DNA of 64,000 nt from Tsukamurella ocularis (GTDB taxonomy: Bacteria; Actinomycetota; Actinomycetes; Mycobacteriales; Mycobacteriaceae), in NCBI RefSeq assembly GCF_024807615.1, contig NZ_JANUCJ010000002.1:434001-498000 (forward strand), written 5' to 3'. Shown piece by piece: positions 44,463 to 52,978 of the stretch. The position numbers and the translations under genes are program-made. Under the pieces are notes generated by a model that was not told the origin of the DNA, made no database searches, and was given only the letters and a program-made list of their open reading frames with translations. Every line of letters starts with the position of its first letter. Position 1 is the first letter of the stretch.

Positions 44463-45211
44463 GCGAGCAACAGACCGCCGTCGTCGTCGGCGGATCGACC
44501 GGCATCGGCCGCGGTATCGCCGACTCCTGGGCCGCATCGGGATTCGAGACCCACGTCTTCAGCCGGTCACGCCCCACCGGAGACGGCAGCGAGCTCCTGC
44601 AGTGGCACCGACTCGACTTCCGCGACCTCGTCGCAGCTCAGGCGGTGCTCGCTGCCGAACTGCCCGATCGGATCGACGTCGCGTGCTACTCGTCGATCTA
44701 CTTCACGTTGCGGCGCGAGAACTTCGTCGACGTCGTACAGACCGATTGGCTCGACCAGTTCGACATCAACGTCCACGGCCTGTTCCTCACGCTCCGGGCG
44801 ACGCTCCCCGCACTCCGGCGCGCGGCGCCCGGACTGTTCCTGCACGTCTCGTCCGAAGTGGTCTACAACGCGGGTCCCGGCAGGGCGGGCTACACCGCCA
44901 CCAAAGCCGCGGCAAGCGCCCTCATCGACTCCGTCGCCGAGGAGATCGATCCCGCTGAGGTCAACTTCGTGCAGACGTTGCCGGTCGGGATGGTCGACTC
45001 GCCGGGCATCCGCGCCCGGCGACCCGCTGACTTCGACTACAGCGACTACATGATTCCCGCCGACTTCGGACCGCTCGCCGCCCATCTCGCGGCGACCCGC
45101 GGGCGGGACCACGCCTCGGATGTCCTCGTGGTTCACGAGGACCGGACCTGGGCCTCCGTCACCGACGGGGTGCCCGTCTCGCAGTCACGTCCGCTGACCA
45201 CACAGGGCTGA
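44459..45211 (+). CDS. Short-chain dehydrogenase/reductase in cyclitol operon
   Basis: A 250-residue classical SDR with the cofactor motif GGSTGIGRG at 11-19, Ser131/Ser132 and the catalytic Tyr145-x3-Lys149 (YTATK). Arg/Ser residues after the second strand (FSRSRP) favour NADP. ATG overlaps the cyclase stop (ATGA). By analogy with AcbN of the acarbose cluster it may oxidise or reduce a ring position of the cyclitol, but this rests on context only. Confidence 0.88.
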   Translation: MSEQQTAVVVGGSTGIGRGIADSWAASGFETHVFSRSRPTGDGSELLQWHRLDFRDLVAAQAVLAAELPDRIDVACYSSIYFTLRRENFVDVVQTDWLDQFDINVHGLFLTLRATLPALRRAAPGLFLHVSSEVVYNAGPGRAGYTATKAAASALIDSVAEEIDPAEVNFVQTLPVGMVDSPGIRARRPADFDYSDYMIPADFGPLAAHLAATRGRDHASDVLVVHEDRTWASVTDGVPVSQSRPLTTQG

Positions 45212-45220
45212 GGAGACACG

Positions 45221-45871
45221 ATGACGGACCTCAGAACCCCCACGGCACTGCTGTTCGACATGGACGGGACCCTCGTCGACTCGACCGCGCTCGTCGAAAA
45301 CACCTGGGGCGACTTCGCCGAGACGCACGGCCTCGACCTCGCGGACGTGCTCGCCTTCGCGCACGGGCGGCCGACGGCGGCGACGGTGCACCACTTCTTG
45401 CCCGACCCCGACGTTGCCGCCCGGGAGACCGCGCGACTCGTCGCGTACGAGGAGTCGACGACGGACGGCGTCCGCGAGATCCCCGGCGCCCGTTCCGTCC
45501 TCACGGCACTCCCGGCGCATTCCTGGGCGATCGTGACCTCGGCGAGTAGGACCCTCGCCCGGAACCGTATGCGCGCCGCGGGACTTCCCCTTCCTGGAAT
45601 CCTCGTGAGCGCGGACGATATCGTGCGCGGCAAACCGGATCCGGAGGGTTACCTCCTCGCGGCCGCGGCGCTCGGCGCCGACATCACCGCGGCGACCGTA
45701 TTCGAGGACTCCCCGGCCGGGGTGCGCGCGGGCCGAGCGAGCGGCGCGCGCACCGTCGTCATCGGCGCGCTCACTGATTTCGACGCCGAGTTGGAGAGAT
45801 TTCCGGACTTCACGGCGCCCGCGCTGGTAGCCGCGCTCCTCGGCGCGCCCGCGCAGGCGGGTCGCCCATGA
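45221..45871 (+). CDS. HAD-family phosphatase / phosphoglucomutase-like
   Basis: A 216-residue HAD hydrolase with DMDGTLVDS (nucleophile Asp13, acid Asp15), Thr/Ser in IVTSAS, Lys in RGKPDPEGY and the Asp of FEDSPAG. The helical cap type is that of beta-phosphoglucomutase and sugar phosphatases such as DOG. In this operon it probably removes or moves a phosphate on a cyclitol phosphate. It starts nine bases after the SDR stop, with GAGGAG before the ATG. Confidence 0.88.
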   Translation: MTDLRTPTALLFDMDGTLVDSTALVENTWGDFAETHGLDLADVLAFAHGRPTAATVHHFLPDPDVAARETARLVAYEESTTDGVREIPGARSVLTALPAHSWAIVTSASRTLARNRMRAAGLPLPGILVSADDIVRGKPDPEGYLLAAAALGADITAATVFEDSPAGVRAGRASGARTVVIGALTDFDAELERFPDFTAPALVAALLGAPAQAGRP

Positions 45872-46875
45872 CCGCGCCCGTGTCCGTCACCGCACCCAGG
45901 TCCCCTTCCCCCGAGGTGGCACGATTCGCCGCCGATCTCGGAGGGACCTGGCTGCGTGTGCGGAAATGGAAGGGCAGCACCGTCGAACACACGGCGGCGC
46001 CGAGCCTGCTGAACTTCCCCGGTACTCCCGTCAGGGAGCTGCAGGACCGTCTGGTGGAAGTCCTCGCGACCGCGGCCCCGCTGGGTGCCGACGCCGTGAT
46101 TTCGTGCGGGGCCGCCCTCGACCACACCTCGGGAATCCTCTACGGCTCCGGGCCCCTCTGGGGCGCGACGGACGAACCCTACGACCTCGTGGGAGCCCTC
46201 CGTGGCGCCCGCCCGGACGTCACGTGGACACTCGTGAACGATCTCACAGCCGGCCTGGCCGATTTCGTCAGCCGGCGTGCCGGATCCGGCACGCGTCGCG
46301 CCGCGTACCTGACCGTCAGCAGCGGAATCGCACTCCGCACGGCCGACCTGCGCGACCGGACGATTCCCGTCGACGAGAACGGGCTCCAGGGCGAGGTCGG
46401 CCACTTGCCGACCGGTGTCACGTTCGACGGCGGTGACCCGCTCGTCTGCGACTGCGGAGTCGCCGGTCATGTCGCGGCGTACTCGTCCGGCCCGGGGATC
46501 GAACGACGCGCCCGTCGCGCCGGCGTCCAGCCGGAGGTGACCCACTGGCTCCCCGCCGCGCTGGAGGCGAACGACCCACTCGCGCAACGAATCTTGGGTA
46601 CGGCCATCGCCCCGATCGCGGGCCTGCTGCGCACCGCGTGGTGCCTCGATCCGCACCTCGACCTCGTCGGAGTCGGAGGCGGGGTCGTTGCAGGCATCGG
46701 CGCGCCGTACCGCACGGAGCTGCTCACACAGCTCGGTGTGGCCACCGGGTACGCCGACCGGGGGTTCAGCCGGGAATGGCTGGAGAGCCGGCTCGTGTTC
46801 TGTGCGGCAGGCGACGTCGACTGCCTCCGCGGCGCAGAGCTGATGCGCGACGGCTTCCTGACAGCGGCGATGTGA
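45868..46875 (+). CDS. ROK-family sugar/cyclitol kinase with altered zinc site
   Basis: A 335-residue kinase with the phosphate motif ADLGGTWLR at 22-30, the catalytic Asp125 in VNDLTAG, and GEVGH at 175-179. The ROK zinc finger is changed: Cys194 and Cys196 (CDCG) are present, but the third cysteine position has His201 (GVAGH). AcbM and ValC, which phosphorylate C7-cyclitols, belong to the same ROK/glucokinase group, so a cyclitol 7-kinase role is an attractive inference. ATG overlaps the HAD stop. There is no helix-turn-helix domain, so it is not a ROK repressor. Confidence 0.82.
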   Translation: MTAPVSVTAPRSPSPEVARFAADLGGTWLRVRKWKGSTVEHTAAPSLLNFPGTPVRELQDRLVEVLATAAPLGADAVISCGAALDHTSGILYGSGPLWGATDEPYDLVGALRGARPDVTWTLVNDLTAGLADFVSRRAGSGTRRAAYLTVSSGIALRTADLRDRTIPVDENGLQGEVGHLPTGVTFDGGDPLVCDCGVAGHVAAYSSGPGIERRARRAGVQPEVTHWLPAALEANDPLAQRILGTAIAPIAGLLRTAWCLDPHLDLVGVGGGVVAGIGAPYRTELLTQLGVATGYADRGFSREWLESRLVFCAAGDVDCLRGAELMRDGFLTAAM

Positions 46876-47951
46876 CCGCGACGCACCGCGCCCTCGTCCG
46901 TCGCGCACCGGATCACACGGGCAGGACCCTCGTCGACGTCGCGCAGGTCCCGACCCCCACCCTCGCCGACGGCGACCTCCTCGTCGCACCGGTGGTCGCC
47001 GGAATCTGTGGAACCGACTGGCAGATCCTGCGGGGCGAGAGGCCCGACCCCAGCAGGATCCTGGGACACGAGGGCGTGGCCCGGGTCGTCGCCGGGGACG
47101 GCACACTCCAGGTCGGCGGACTCGTGACGGTCAATCCGACGCACCCGACGGATCCCGGTTTCCTCCTCGGCCACAACGTTCCCGGCATGTGGTCGGAGCG
47201 CACCGTCGTCCCCGCCGCGGCGGTGAACGCCGGGCTCGTGCTGCCCGTACCGGAACCGCTCGCCGACCCGACACTCGTCGGCTCGCTGGCGGAACCGCTG
47301 GCGTCCACGATGTACGGGCTCGAGATCGCGCGGTCCATCGCGCGCCCCCGTTCACTCGTGGTGTGGGGTGACGGCATCGTCGGGCGCCTCGCCGCGATGC
47401 TCTGGACGCGGGAGCTGCCCGGCCTGCGGGTGCTGCGTGTGTCGCGGACCGACGCCTCGGATCCCGTCCTGCCCGCGCGACTTCGGGACCTGCCCGGCCC
47501 GGTGGCGGCCGTCCTCGCCACCCCCCGATCCGGCACCGCCGACGCGCTCACCCTGATCGACCGGCACGTCGACACCGAGCTGCTCGTGGACGTGCACGGC
47601 GGCATCCGCGCAGGCCTACTCCCGCTCCGGTCCGGAGCCGTCGACGCCGCAGTGATCCGCGCCGCGAACTGCTCCGGCATGCCTCACATCCCCGTGCACG
47701 TGTCGCTCCCGCGGCCCAACTGTGCGCCGCTCCACCTCTACGGCCATCGCGGCGTCGCCGACCGGCATCTGCTCGCGGCCGTCGACCTGCTCGTCGGAGC
47801 CCCGTCGGAGTTCGCTCCTGTCCTCACGCACGTCGTCGACCTCGACGGCGCCGCGGACCTCATTAACGCCGTCCTCGAGCGGGGCACGCGCACGCACGGG
47901 GAACGCCGTGTCCTGAAGTCCGCAATCATCGTCGACGGGATCTCGCCGTGA
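46872..47951 (+). CDS. Zinc-dependent MDR dehydrogenase lacking the structural zinc lobe
   Basis: A 359-residue threonine-dehydrogenase-like enzyme. Catalytic zinc ligands Cys46 (ICGTD) and His66-Glu67 (GHEG) are present, but the four-cysteine structural-zinc loop is replaced by NPTHPTDPGFLLGHN. The Rossmann part has VVWGDGIVGRL. GTG at 46872 overlaps the kinase stop (GTGA). Similar cyclitol dehydrogenases include AcbL. Probably oxidises a hydroxyl of the cyclitol or its phosphate. Confidence 0.83.
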   Translation: MTATHRALVRRAPDHTGRTLVDVAQVPTPTLADGDLLVAPVVAGICGTDWQILRGERPDPSRILGHEGVARVVAGDGTLQVGGLVTVNPTHPTDPGFLLGHNVPGMWSERTVVPAAAVNAGLVLPVPEPLADPTLVGSLAEPLASTMYGLEIARSIARPRSLVVWGDGIVGRLAAMLWTRELPGLRVLRVSRTDASDPVLPARLRDLPGPVAAVLATPRSGTADALTLIDRHVDTELLVDVHGGIRAGLLPLRSGAVDAAVIRAANCSGMPHIPVHVSLPRPNCAPLHLYGHRGVADRHLLAAVDLLVGAPSEFAPVLTHVVDLDGAADLINAVLERGTRTHGERRVLKSAIIVDGISP

Positions 47952-48745
47952 CGGGCGCCCGATCGACCTCGATCACCGTCGACGTACCGCAGTGGCGGAT
48001 CGGCGACGACCTCGCCGCAGCCGCTGCGGCAGCCCGGTCCGTCGCAGCGGACGGTCTACAGATCGATTTCGGCGGAGCGCATCGCGGTCCGCGCCTCGAT
48101 CAGGGGTACCGGCTCGACGAGGCTCGCCAACTGGCCTCGTCGCTCCCTGTCACCGCGTTGGCCGTCAACCACGCCAACGACCTCGGTCTCGTCACGGACG
48201 ACGGACGCCCCAATCCCGCGGCGACCGCGCTCTTGCGGACAGCGCTCCGCTGCGCCGTGACGATCGGCATCCCGGTCCTGCACGTTCCGGGGTTCCGGCG
48301 AAGCGCTCCGTCATCGCCCGCCCGTGTCGCCGGCACGGCCGCCGTATTGCGGGAAGCCGTCGACGACGCTGCGGTGCACGGAATCACGGTCGCCTACGAG
48401 TCCGCCCTCGACGGCCACGCAAGCATCGCGCTCGCCGAGACCGTCGGGCGGGGTGCGCTCGGACTCGTCCTGGACGTCGGGAACCTCGTCGACGCCGGGA
48501 ACGCACCCGCGGACTTCGCCACGGCCGTCGGCGGTCGCCTGCATGCTTGTGCCCACGTCAAGGCCTCCGTGCGCGCGCCGTCTGTCGAACCCGTGGCCTT
48601 ACTCCCCCAGAGTCCCGCCATCCGCTCGGTGCTCGTCGAGAACGACTACCGCGCCGTGCCCGCACGACTCGCTGCGGATGTAACCGCAGCCCGGAACCGC
48701 TTGTCGCAGAATCCCGAAGGAGCACAATGCGCGCGATCACACTGA
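47948..48745 (+). CDS. TIM-barrel sugar phosphate isomerase/epimerase
   Basis: A 265-residue xylose-isomerase-like barrel (AP endonuclease 2 family). Likely metal ligands are Glu151 (AYES), Asp176 (LDVGN), His203 (AHVK) and Glu231 (VEND), in the order expected of tagatose epimerase and inosose isomerase relatives. These enzymes move protons next to a carbonyl, so in this operon it may epimerise a ketocyclitol, the job done by AcbO/ValD in known pathways. GTG start overlaps the upstream stop; the end overlaps the next gene by 19 bases. Confidence 0.8.
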   Translation: MTGARSTSITVDVPQWRIGDDLAAAAAAARSVAADGLQIDFGGAHRGPRLDQGYRLDEARQLASSLPVTALAVNHANDLGLVTDDGRPNPAATALLRTALRCAVTIGIPVLHVPGFRRSAPSSPARVAGTAAVLREAVDDAAVHGITVAYESALDGHASIALAETVGRGALGLVLDVGNLVDAGNAPADFATAVGGRLHACAHVKASVRAPSVEPVALLPQSPAIRSVLVENDYRAVPARLAADVTAARNRLSQNPEGAQCARSH

Positions 48746-49767
48746 CCGCACCCCACACCGTGACCCTCGCGGAGGTGCCTCCCCCGTCGGCCGGTCCGGG
48801 CGAAGTGGTCGTCCGGGTAGCACTCCTGGGGTTGTGCGGGACGGACCTCGGATTCTTCGACGGCAGCAGCAACTACCTGCGGGACGGGCTCAAGGCGTAC
48901 CCGTTCGTTCCAGGGCACGAGTGGGTGGGCCGGGTCACCGAGGTCGGGGCGGGCGTGCCGGACGACCTTCTCGGCACCCGGGTCGCCGGCCACAACTTCC
49001 GGCCGTGCGGCCGGTGTGCCGAGTGCTCGCGGGGCCGGATCAAGTACTGCCCCGAGCGCAGCGAGATCGGGGTTCTCGGACCGCACCAGGGCGCGGGGGC
49101 CGAGTGGATCGCCGTCCCCGTCGAGACCCTTCGCCGGATTCCCGACTCCATGTCGGATGCCGCCGCGACGCTCCTCGAGCCCACATCCGCGGGAATGCAC
49201 GCGGTGGTACGTCTCGCCATCGGCGCTACGGACCGGGTCGCTGTTCTGGGCGCAGGGACGCTCGGGCTCGCCGCGGCACAGATCGTCCGCTCCCGCGGTG
49301 CTGATCTCGTGCTCTTCGATCCGAATCCCGTTGCCCGGGCACTCGCTGCGGAGCTCGGGATCATCGCCATTGATGTTCCTCGCGAGGCTGACCCGGGCGC
49401 CTTCGACGCGGTGATCGAAGCGTCAGGAAGCGAGGCCGCAGCGCGTGCGGCGGTGGATCTGGTCGCGCCGGGCGGCCGCGTGGCGCAGTTGGGGACGCCC
49501 CATCACGACGTGAATGGATACCCGGCTGCGACCCTTGTGATCCAGGACGCGACGCTCCACGGCGTGCTGTCGGGCGTCGGCTACTGGGACCCGCTCATCG
49601 AACTCGTCGAATCGGGTGTGGTGGACCTGGATTCCCTGGTCGACACCGTGTATCCGCTCGCCGCTGTCGACCGGGCTTTCGCGCACCTGGCCTCCGGGGC
49701 GCGGGCGCGTCCCAAGGTGCTCCTCTCTCTCGGTCCGGAGACGACCGGCCCGGCGCCGGGGGCCTAG
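48727..49767 (+). CDS. Zinc-binding alcohol dehydrogenase (MDR), full zinc set
   Basis: A 346-residue sorbitol/threonine dehydrogenase-like protein. Catalytic ligands Cys37 (LCGTD) and His64-Glu65 (GHEWVG) and all four structural-zinc cysteines (94, 97, 100, 108) are present. Rossmann motif GAGTLGL. A strong AAGGAG precedes the ATG at 48727, which lies inside the end of the isomerase gene. The operon therefore has two MDR dehydrogenases that differ in their zinc sites, plus an SDR. Confidence 0.88.
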   Translation: MRAITLTAPHTVTLAEVPPPSAGPGEVVVRVALLGLCGTDLGFFDGSSNYLRDGLKAYPFVPGHEWVGRVTEVGAGVPDDLLGTRVAGHNFRPCGRCAECSRGRIKYCPERSEIGVLGPHQGAGAEWIAVPVETLRRIPDSMSDAAATLLEPTSAGMHAVVRLAIGATDRVAVLGAGTLGLAAAQIVRSRGADLVLFDPNPVARALAAELGIIAIDVPREADPGAFDAVIEASGSEAAARAAVDLVAPGGRVAQLGTPHHDVNGYPAATLVIQDATLHGVLSGVGYWDPLIELVESGVVDLDSLVDTVYPLAAVDRAFAHLASGARARPKVLLSLGPETTGPAPGA

Positions 49768-49770
49768 CCC

Positions 49771-50979
49771 GTGTCGTCCATCGAGACCCGGGAAGAACTG
49801 GACGCAGCGACACTGATCCGCCTCGCGATCCTCGCCTGCGCGACCTTCATCTACGTCACCTTCGAGGTCTTCCCGGTCGGGCTGATCTCCGAGATCGCGC
49901 GCGATCTCGGGCAGCCGGAGAGTCGGATCGGGCTCCTGGTCAGCGGCTACGCCGTGGTGGCCGCGATCGTGACGATTCCGTCGGTGGCGTTCGCCGCCCG
50001 GATCTCGCGGGGCACGGCCCTCGTGGCGTCGCTGGTGGTCCTTGTGATCGCCGAGTTGTTGACGTCCGTCGCGGTGAACTACCCGATGATGGTCACTAGC
50101 CGCGTGGTCGCGGCCCTGACCCACGGCGTCCTGTGGTCGCTGGTTGCGCCTGCGGCCGCGGCCCTTGTGCCACCGAAGAAGGTCGGAGTGGCGACGGCGA
50201 TCGTCTTCGGCGGGCCGGCGCTGGCCGCGATCCTGGGCAGCCCCGGAACAGCTCTGACCGGCGGCCTGGTCGGTTGGCGGAACACGGCGCTAATCCTGGC
50301 GATCGCGACCATCGCGATCACCGTCGGTGTCGCGTGGGCGGTGCGCCCCCGTCCGGCGGCATCGGCGCCGTCAGTCCGCGTCGCCGGCACGGGCGCTCCG
50401 GCTGCGTCGATCGCCCAGTGGAACGTGGTCGCCGTCCTCTGCGTTCTCACTCTGGTTCTCGTCAGTGCGCATTTCGTGAGCTTCACCTACTTCGCCCTGA
50501 TCGTCGACCAGGTGACGCGCTCCGGCGGCACGGTGCTCTTCCTCGCGGTGTTCGGCGTTGCGGGGGCGATCGGCACCGTCCTCGTCGGTCGATACACGGA
50601 CCGGTCACCGCGCGGCACCGCGATCACCGCCTTCGCCGTCTTCCTCACCGGTGCCGTGCTCCTCGTCGTCGGCCAGGCCGGCGGCCCGACCACCGTGCGG
50701 TACGCGGTCCTCGTCTGCGCGGTCGTCGCGTGGGGTGCCGCCTACGCGGCGATCGGACCGGTCCTGCAGTCCGGTGTCATCCGCGCGTCGGCGGCGGACG
50801 CGGACCGCGCCTCGTCGGTCTACGTCACCTGCTATCAGGTGGGTATCGCAGGCGGTTCCGCGGTCGGGGCAGCGATCCTCGACCGCTCCATCACTGCTCT
50901 GCCCTGGATCACGGCGGGGCTCGCCACCGCGGCTCTCGCGTACGCCCTGTCGTCGCGCGCACGTTCGACGTTCCCGTAG
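49771..50979 (+). CDS. MFS transporter, DHA1-type exporter, in cyclitol operon
   Basis: A 402-residue major facilitator protein with 12 hydrophobic segments, beginning FIYVTFEVFPVGLISEIARDLG as in AraJ/YdhP-like sugar exporters. GTG start three bases after the dehydrogenase stop. It is the last gene before the regulator. I infer export of the finished cyclitol or of a self-toxic intermediate. The divergent operon has its own related MFS exporter at 39418. Confidence 0.87.
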   Translation: MSSIETREELDAATLIRLAILACATFIYVTFEVFPVGLISEIARDLGQPESRIGLLVSGYAVVAAIVTIPSVAFAARISRGTALVASLVVLVIAELLTSVAVNYPMMVTSRVVAALTHGVLWSLVAPAAAALVPPKKVGVATAIVFGGPALAAILGSPGTALTGGLVGWRNTALILAIATIAITVGVAWAVRPRPAASAPSVRVAGTGAPAASIAQWNVVAVLCVLTLVLVSAHFVSFTYFALIVDQVTRSGGTVLFLAVFGVAGAIGTVLVGRYTDRSPRGTAITAFAVFLTGAVLLVVGQAGGPTTVRYAVLVCAVVAWGAAYAAIGPVLQSGVIRASAADADRASSVYVTCYQVGIAGGSAVGAAILDRSITALPWITAGLATAALAYALSSRARSTFP

Positions 50980-51110
50980 CAGGTCGTCACGCCCGATGCC
51001 CGGCGTCGAGCCGGCCCGGCCCGCGTGCCCAGTGATACCACCGCGCCGCAGCGGGGATGGTGGCCACACCACCTCGCGCACTCCGTCCACTATCTGGACC
51101 GCCTGCGCGA

Positions 51111-51116
51111 TATTAT
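51111..51116 (+). promoter_or_regulatory. -10 element for GntR-type regulator gene
   Basis: TATTAT stands 41 bases before the GTG at 51158 in an otherwise GC-rich stretch and fits the TAnnnT consensus. The -35 region is not clear. It suggests that the regulator has its own promoter apart from the cyclitol operon. Confidence 0.4.
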
Positions 51117-51157
51117 CTTTGAAGTTTCACGGTCAAGGGCGACGGTAGGAAGCGGGT

Positions 51158-51859
51158 GTGGTCACGATGAACGACGTCCCCACGCGTGGGCGTCCGAAGC
51201 GGCGCCAGCTACCCGACGAGGTGGCTATCTACGTGCGCGAGCAGATCATGTCCGGCATCATGCGCCCCGGCGACTTCCTCCGGATGGAGCCGATCGCCGA
51301 GGCCGTCGGGGTATCCATCACACCAGTACGCGAGGGGTTGCTGACGCTGCGCAGCGAGGGATTCGTCACTCTGGTTCCGCGCCGCGGCTTCCAGGTGGCG
51401 AAGTTCACCCGGCAGGACGTTCGCGATCTGCTGTGGACACAGGGACGGCTCGCAGGAGAACTCGCTGCCCGCACCGCGAAGAAGGCTACCCCTGAGCTCG
51501 TCGAAAGGCTCAGAGCGATCAACGCCGCGACGATGGATGCCGCAGCAGCCGGTAACACTGAGCGGATGGCTGATCTGGGCCACTCCTTCCACCGGGAGAT
51601 CAACGTGGCAGCCGACTCCGACCGACTCGCGCGAGTCCTCGCCGGAGTAGTCAATCATCTGCCGACCCAGTTTTACGCCTCCATCGAGACGCACGTCGAG
51701 GCGACCCGTCTGCAACACTGCGAAATACTCGACGCTGTGGAGGCTCGGGACGCGAAGAACGCACGCAAGATCATGGAGACGCACCTCGTGGACAGCGCCG
51801 ACCACGTGATCGCGATGCTCGAAGAAGCAGGGCTCTGGGCGGAAGAAACCACCGCCTGA
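51158..51859 (+). CDS. GntR-family (FadR/FCD type) transcriptional regulator
   Basis: A 233-residue regulator with an N-terminal winged helix (about 15-80, with GDFLRMEPIAEAVGVSITPVREGL) and a helical FCD ligand domain (about 90-220). In the FCD domain the metal-binding Asp/His pattern appears as HSFHREIN and RLQHCEIL. AGGAAG five bases before the GTG at 51158 decides the start over the ATG at 51167. It follows the cyclitol operon and is the best candidate for its control, sensing an acid or sugar-like ligand. Confidence 0.88.
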   Translation: MVTMNDVPTRGRPKRRQLPDEVAIYVREQIMSGIMRPGDFLRMEPIAEAVGVSITPVREGLLTLRSEGFVTLVPRRGFQVAKFTRQDVRDLLWTQGRLAGELAARTAKKATPELVERLRAINAATMDAAAAGNTERMADLGHSFHREINVAADSDRLARVLAGVVNHLPTQFYASIETHVEATRLQHCEILDAVEARDAKNARKIMETHLVDSADHVIAMLEEAGLWAEETTA

Positions 51860-52022
51860 CCCGCCCCCAGCGGCCCATGTCGGCTGCACTCCGCACAGCG
51901 CCTCTCTCCCACCTGATCGTGTTCTCGAAGATGGGTTGGCGGCCCGCTCGACAGGGGCATGCGACGCGGCGGATCATCCGGCGCGCACTCGACGTGAGCG
52001 CTACCGTTCAAAGGACATGCAT

Positions 52023-52919
52023 ATGCCCGAGATCGGAGACGTCGTCGCCGAGTACACCATCCTTCGGCGGCTCGGCCGCGGTGGCACCGCGGACGTGTTC
52101 CTCGCCCGGAGGCCCGGCGAGCAGGCCGTCGCGCTGAAGCTGGCTCGTAGGGCAGACGACGGCCAGAGGATCAGTCAGCGCTTCCAGCGGGAGTTCGACG
52201 CCGCTCGACGAGTCCACAGTCCGCACGTCGTCACCGCCATCGATGTCGGCGAGGCTCCCTTCGCGCGCGAGGGCCGCGCTGCCGTTAGCGTCGATCGCCC
52301 GTGGATCGCCCTGCAGTACGTGGACGGACACACGGCCTCCGACCTCGTGCCGCGCGGCACTGTCGAGCCCGACCTCGCGGTCACGCTTCCCGTACTGGTC
52401 GATATCGGCCGCGCCCTCGACGACTGTCACCGAGCAGGTGTCCTGCATCGGGATGTCAAGCCCGGCAACATCCTCGTCGAGGAAGTCGCCGAACACAGCG
52501 CCTGCGGGTACCTGTCCGACTTCGGAGCGGCGCAACCCCTGGCGCCGCCGGCGACGGTCCGTTACGACGGCGACCTGCTCCTTTCGGTCCCGTACGCCGC
52601 GCCCGAACTGCTGCGAGCGCAAGATCTGTGCCCGCAGACCGATGGATACGCCTTCGCGGCAACAGCGTTCGAGCTGCTCACCGGGCAGCCGCCCTTCCGT
52701 CGCAATACTGCCATCGCAATCAGGTACGCGCAGCTCCACGAGTCCGTCCCGTCCCCGGACTCACTCCGGCGGTGGCTCCCCTCCGGCCTCACGGCGGTGT
52801 TCCGCAAGGCGCTGGCTAAGCGACCCGAGGACCGCTACGCCACCTGTTCGCGACTCGCGGAGATCCTCCACCGCGCACTCCGCGATGTGCAGCCGCCACC
52901 TCCTCACCGGGCTAAGTAG
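52023..52919 (+). CDS. Soluble serine/threonine protein kinase
   Basis: A 298-residue eukaryotic-type kinase consisting of the catalytic domain only. It has GRGGTADV at 18-25, Lys39 in VALKLA, HRDVKPGN at 142-149, DFG at 166-168 and APE at 193-195. No membrane helix or extra domain follows, unlike most mycobacterial Pkn proteins. AAGGA lies seven bases before the ATG at 52023; the ATG at 52017 is too close to it. The unusual insert between strands 4 and 5 (around 78-95) is Arg/Ala-rich. Its partner proteins are unknown. Confidence 0.88.
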   Translation: MPEIGDVVAEYTILRRLGRGGTADVFLARRPGEQAVALKLARRADDGQRISQRFQREFDAARRVHSPHVVTAIDVGEAPFAREGRAAVSVDRPWIALQYVDGHTASDLVPRGTVEPDLAVTLPVLVDIGRALDDCHRAGVLHRDVKPGNILVEEVAEHSACGYLSDFGAAQPLAPPATVRYDGDLLLSVPYAAPELLRAQDLCPQTDGYAFAATAFELLTGQPPFRRNTAIAIRYAQLHESVPSPDSLRRWLPSGLTAVFRKALAKRPEDRYATCSRLAEILHRALRDVQPPPPHRAK

Positions 52920-52978
52920 CGCGGCCGTAACAGAAACGGCACCGTTCTCGTCACGAGCCGCACCTACCGTTCCCGGGC

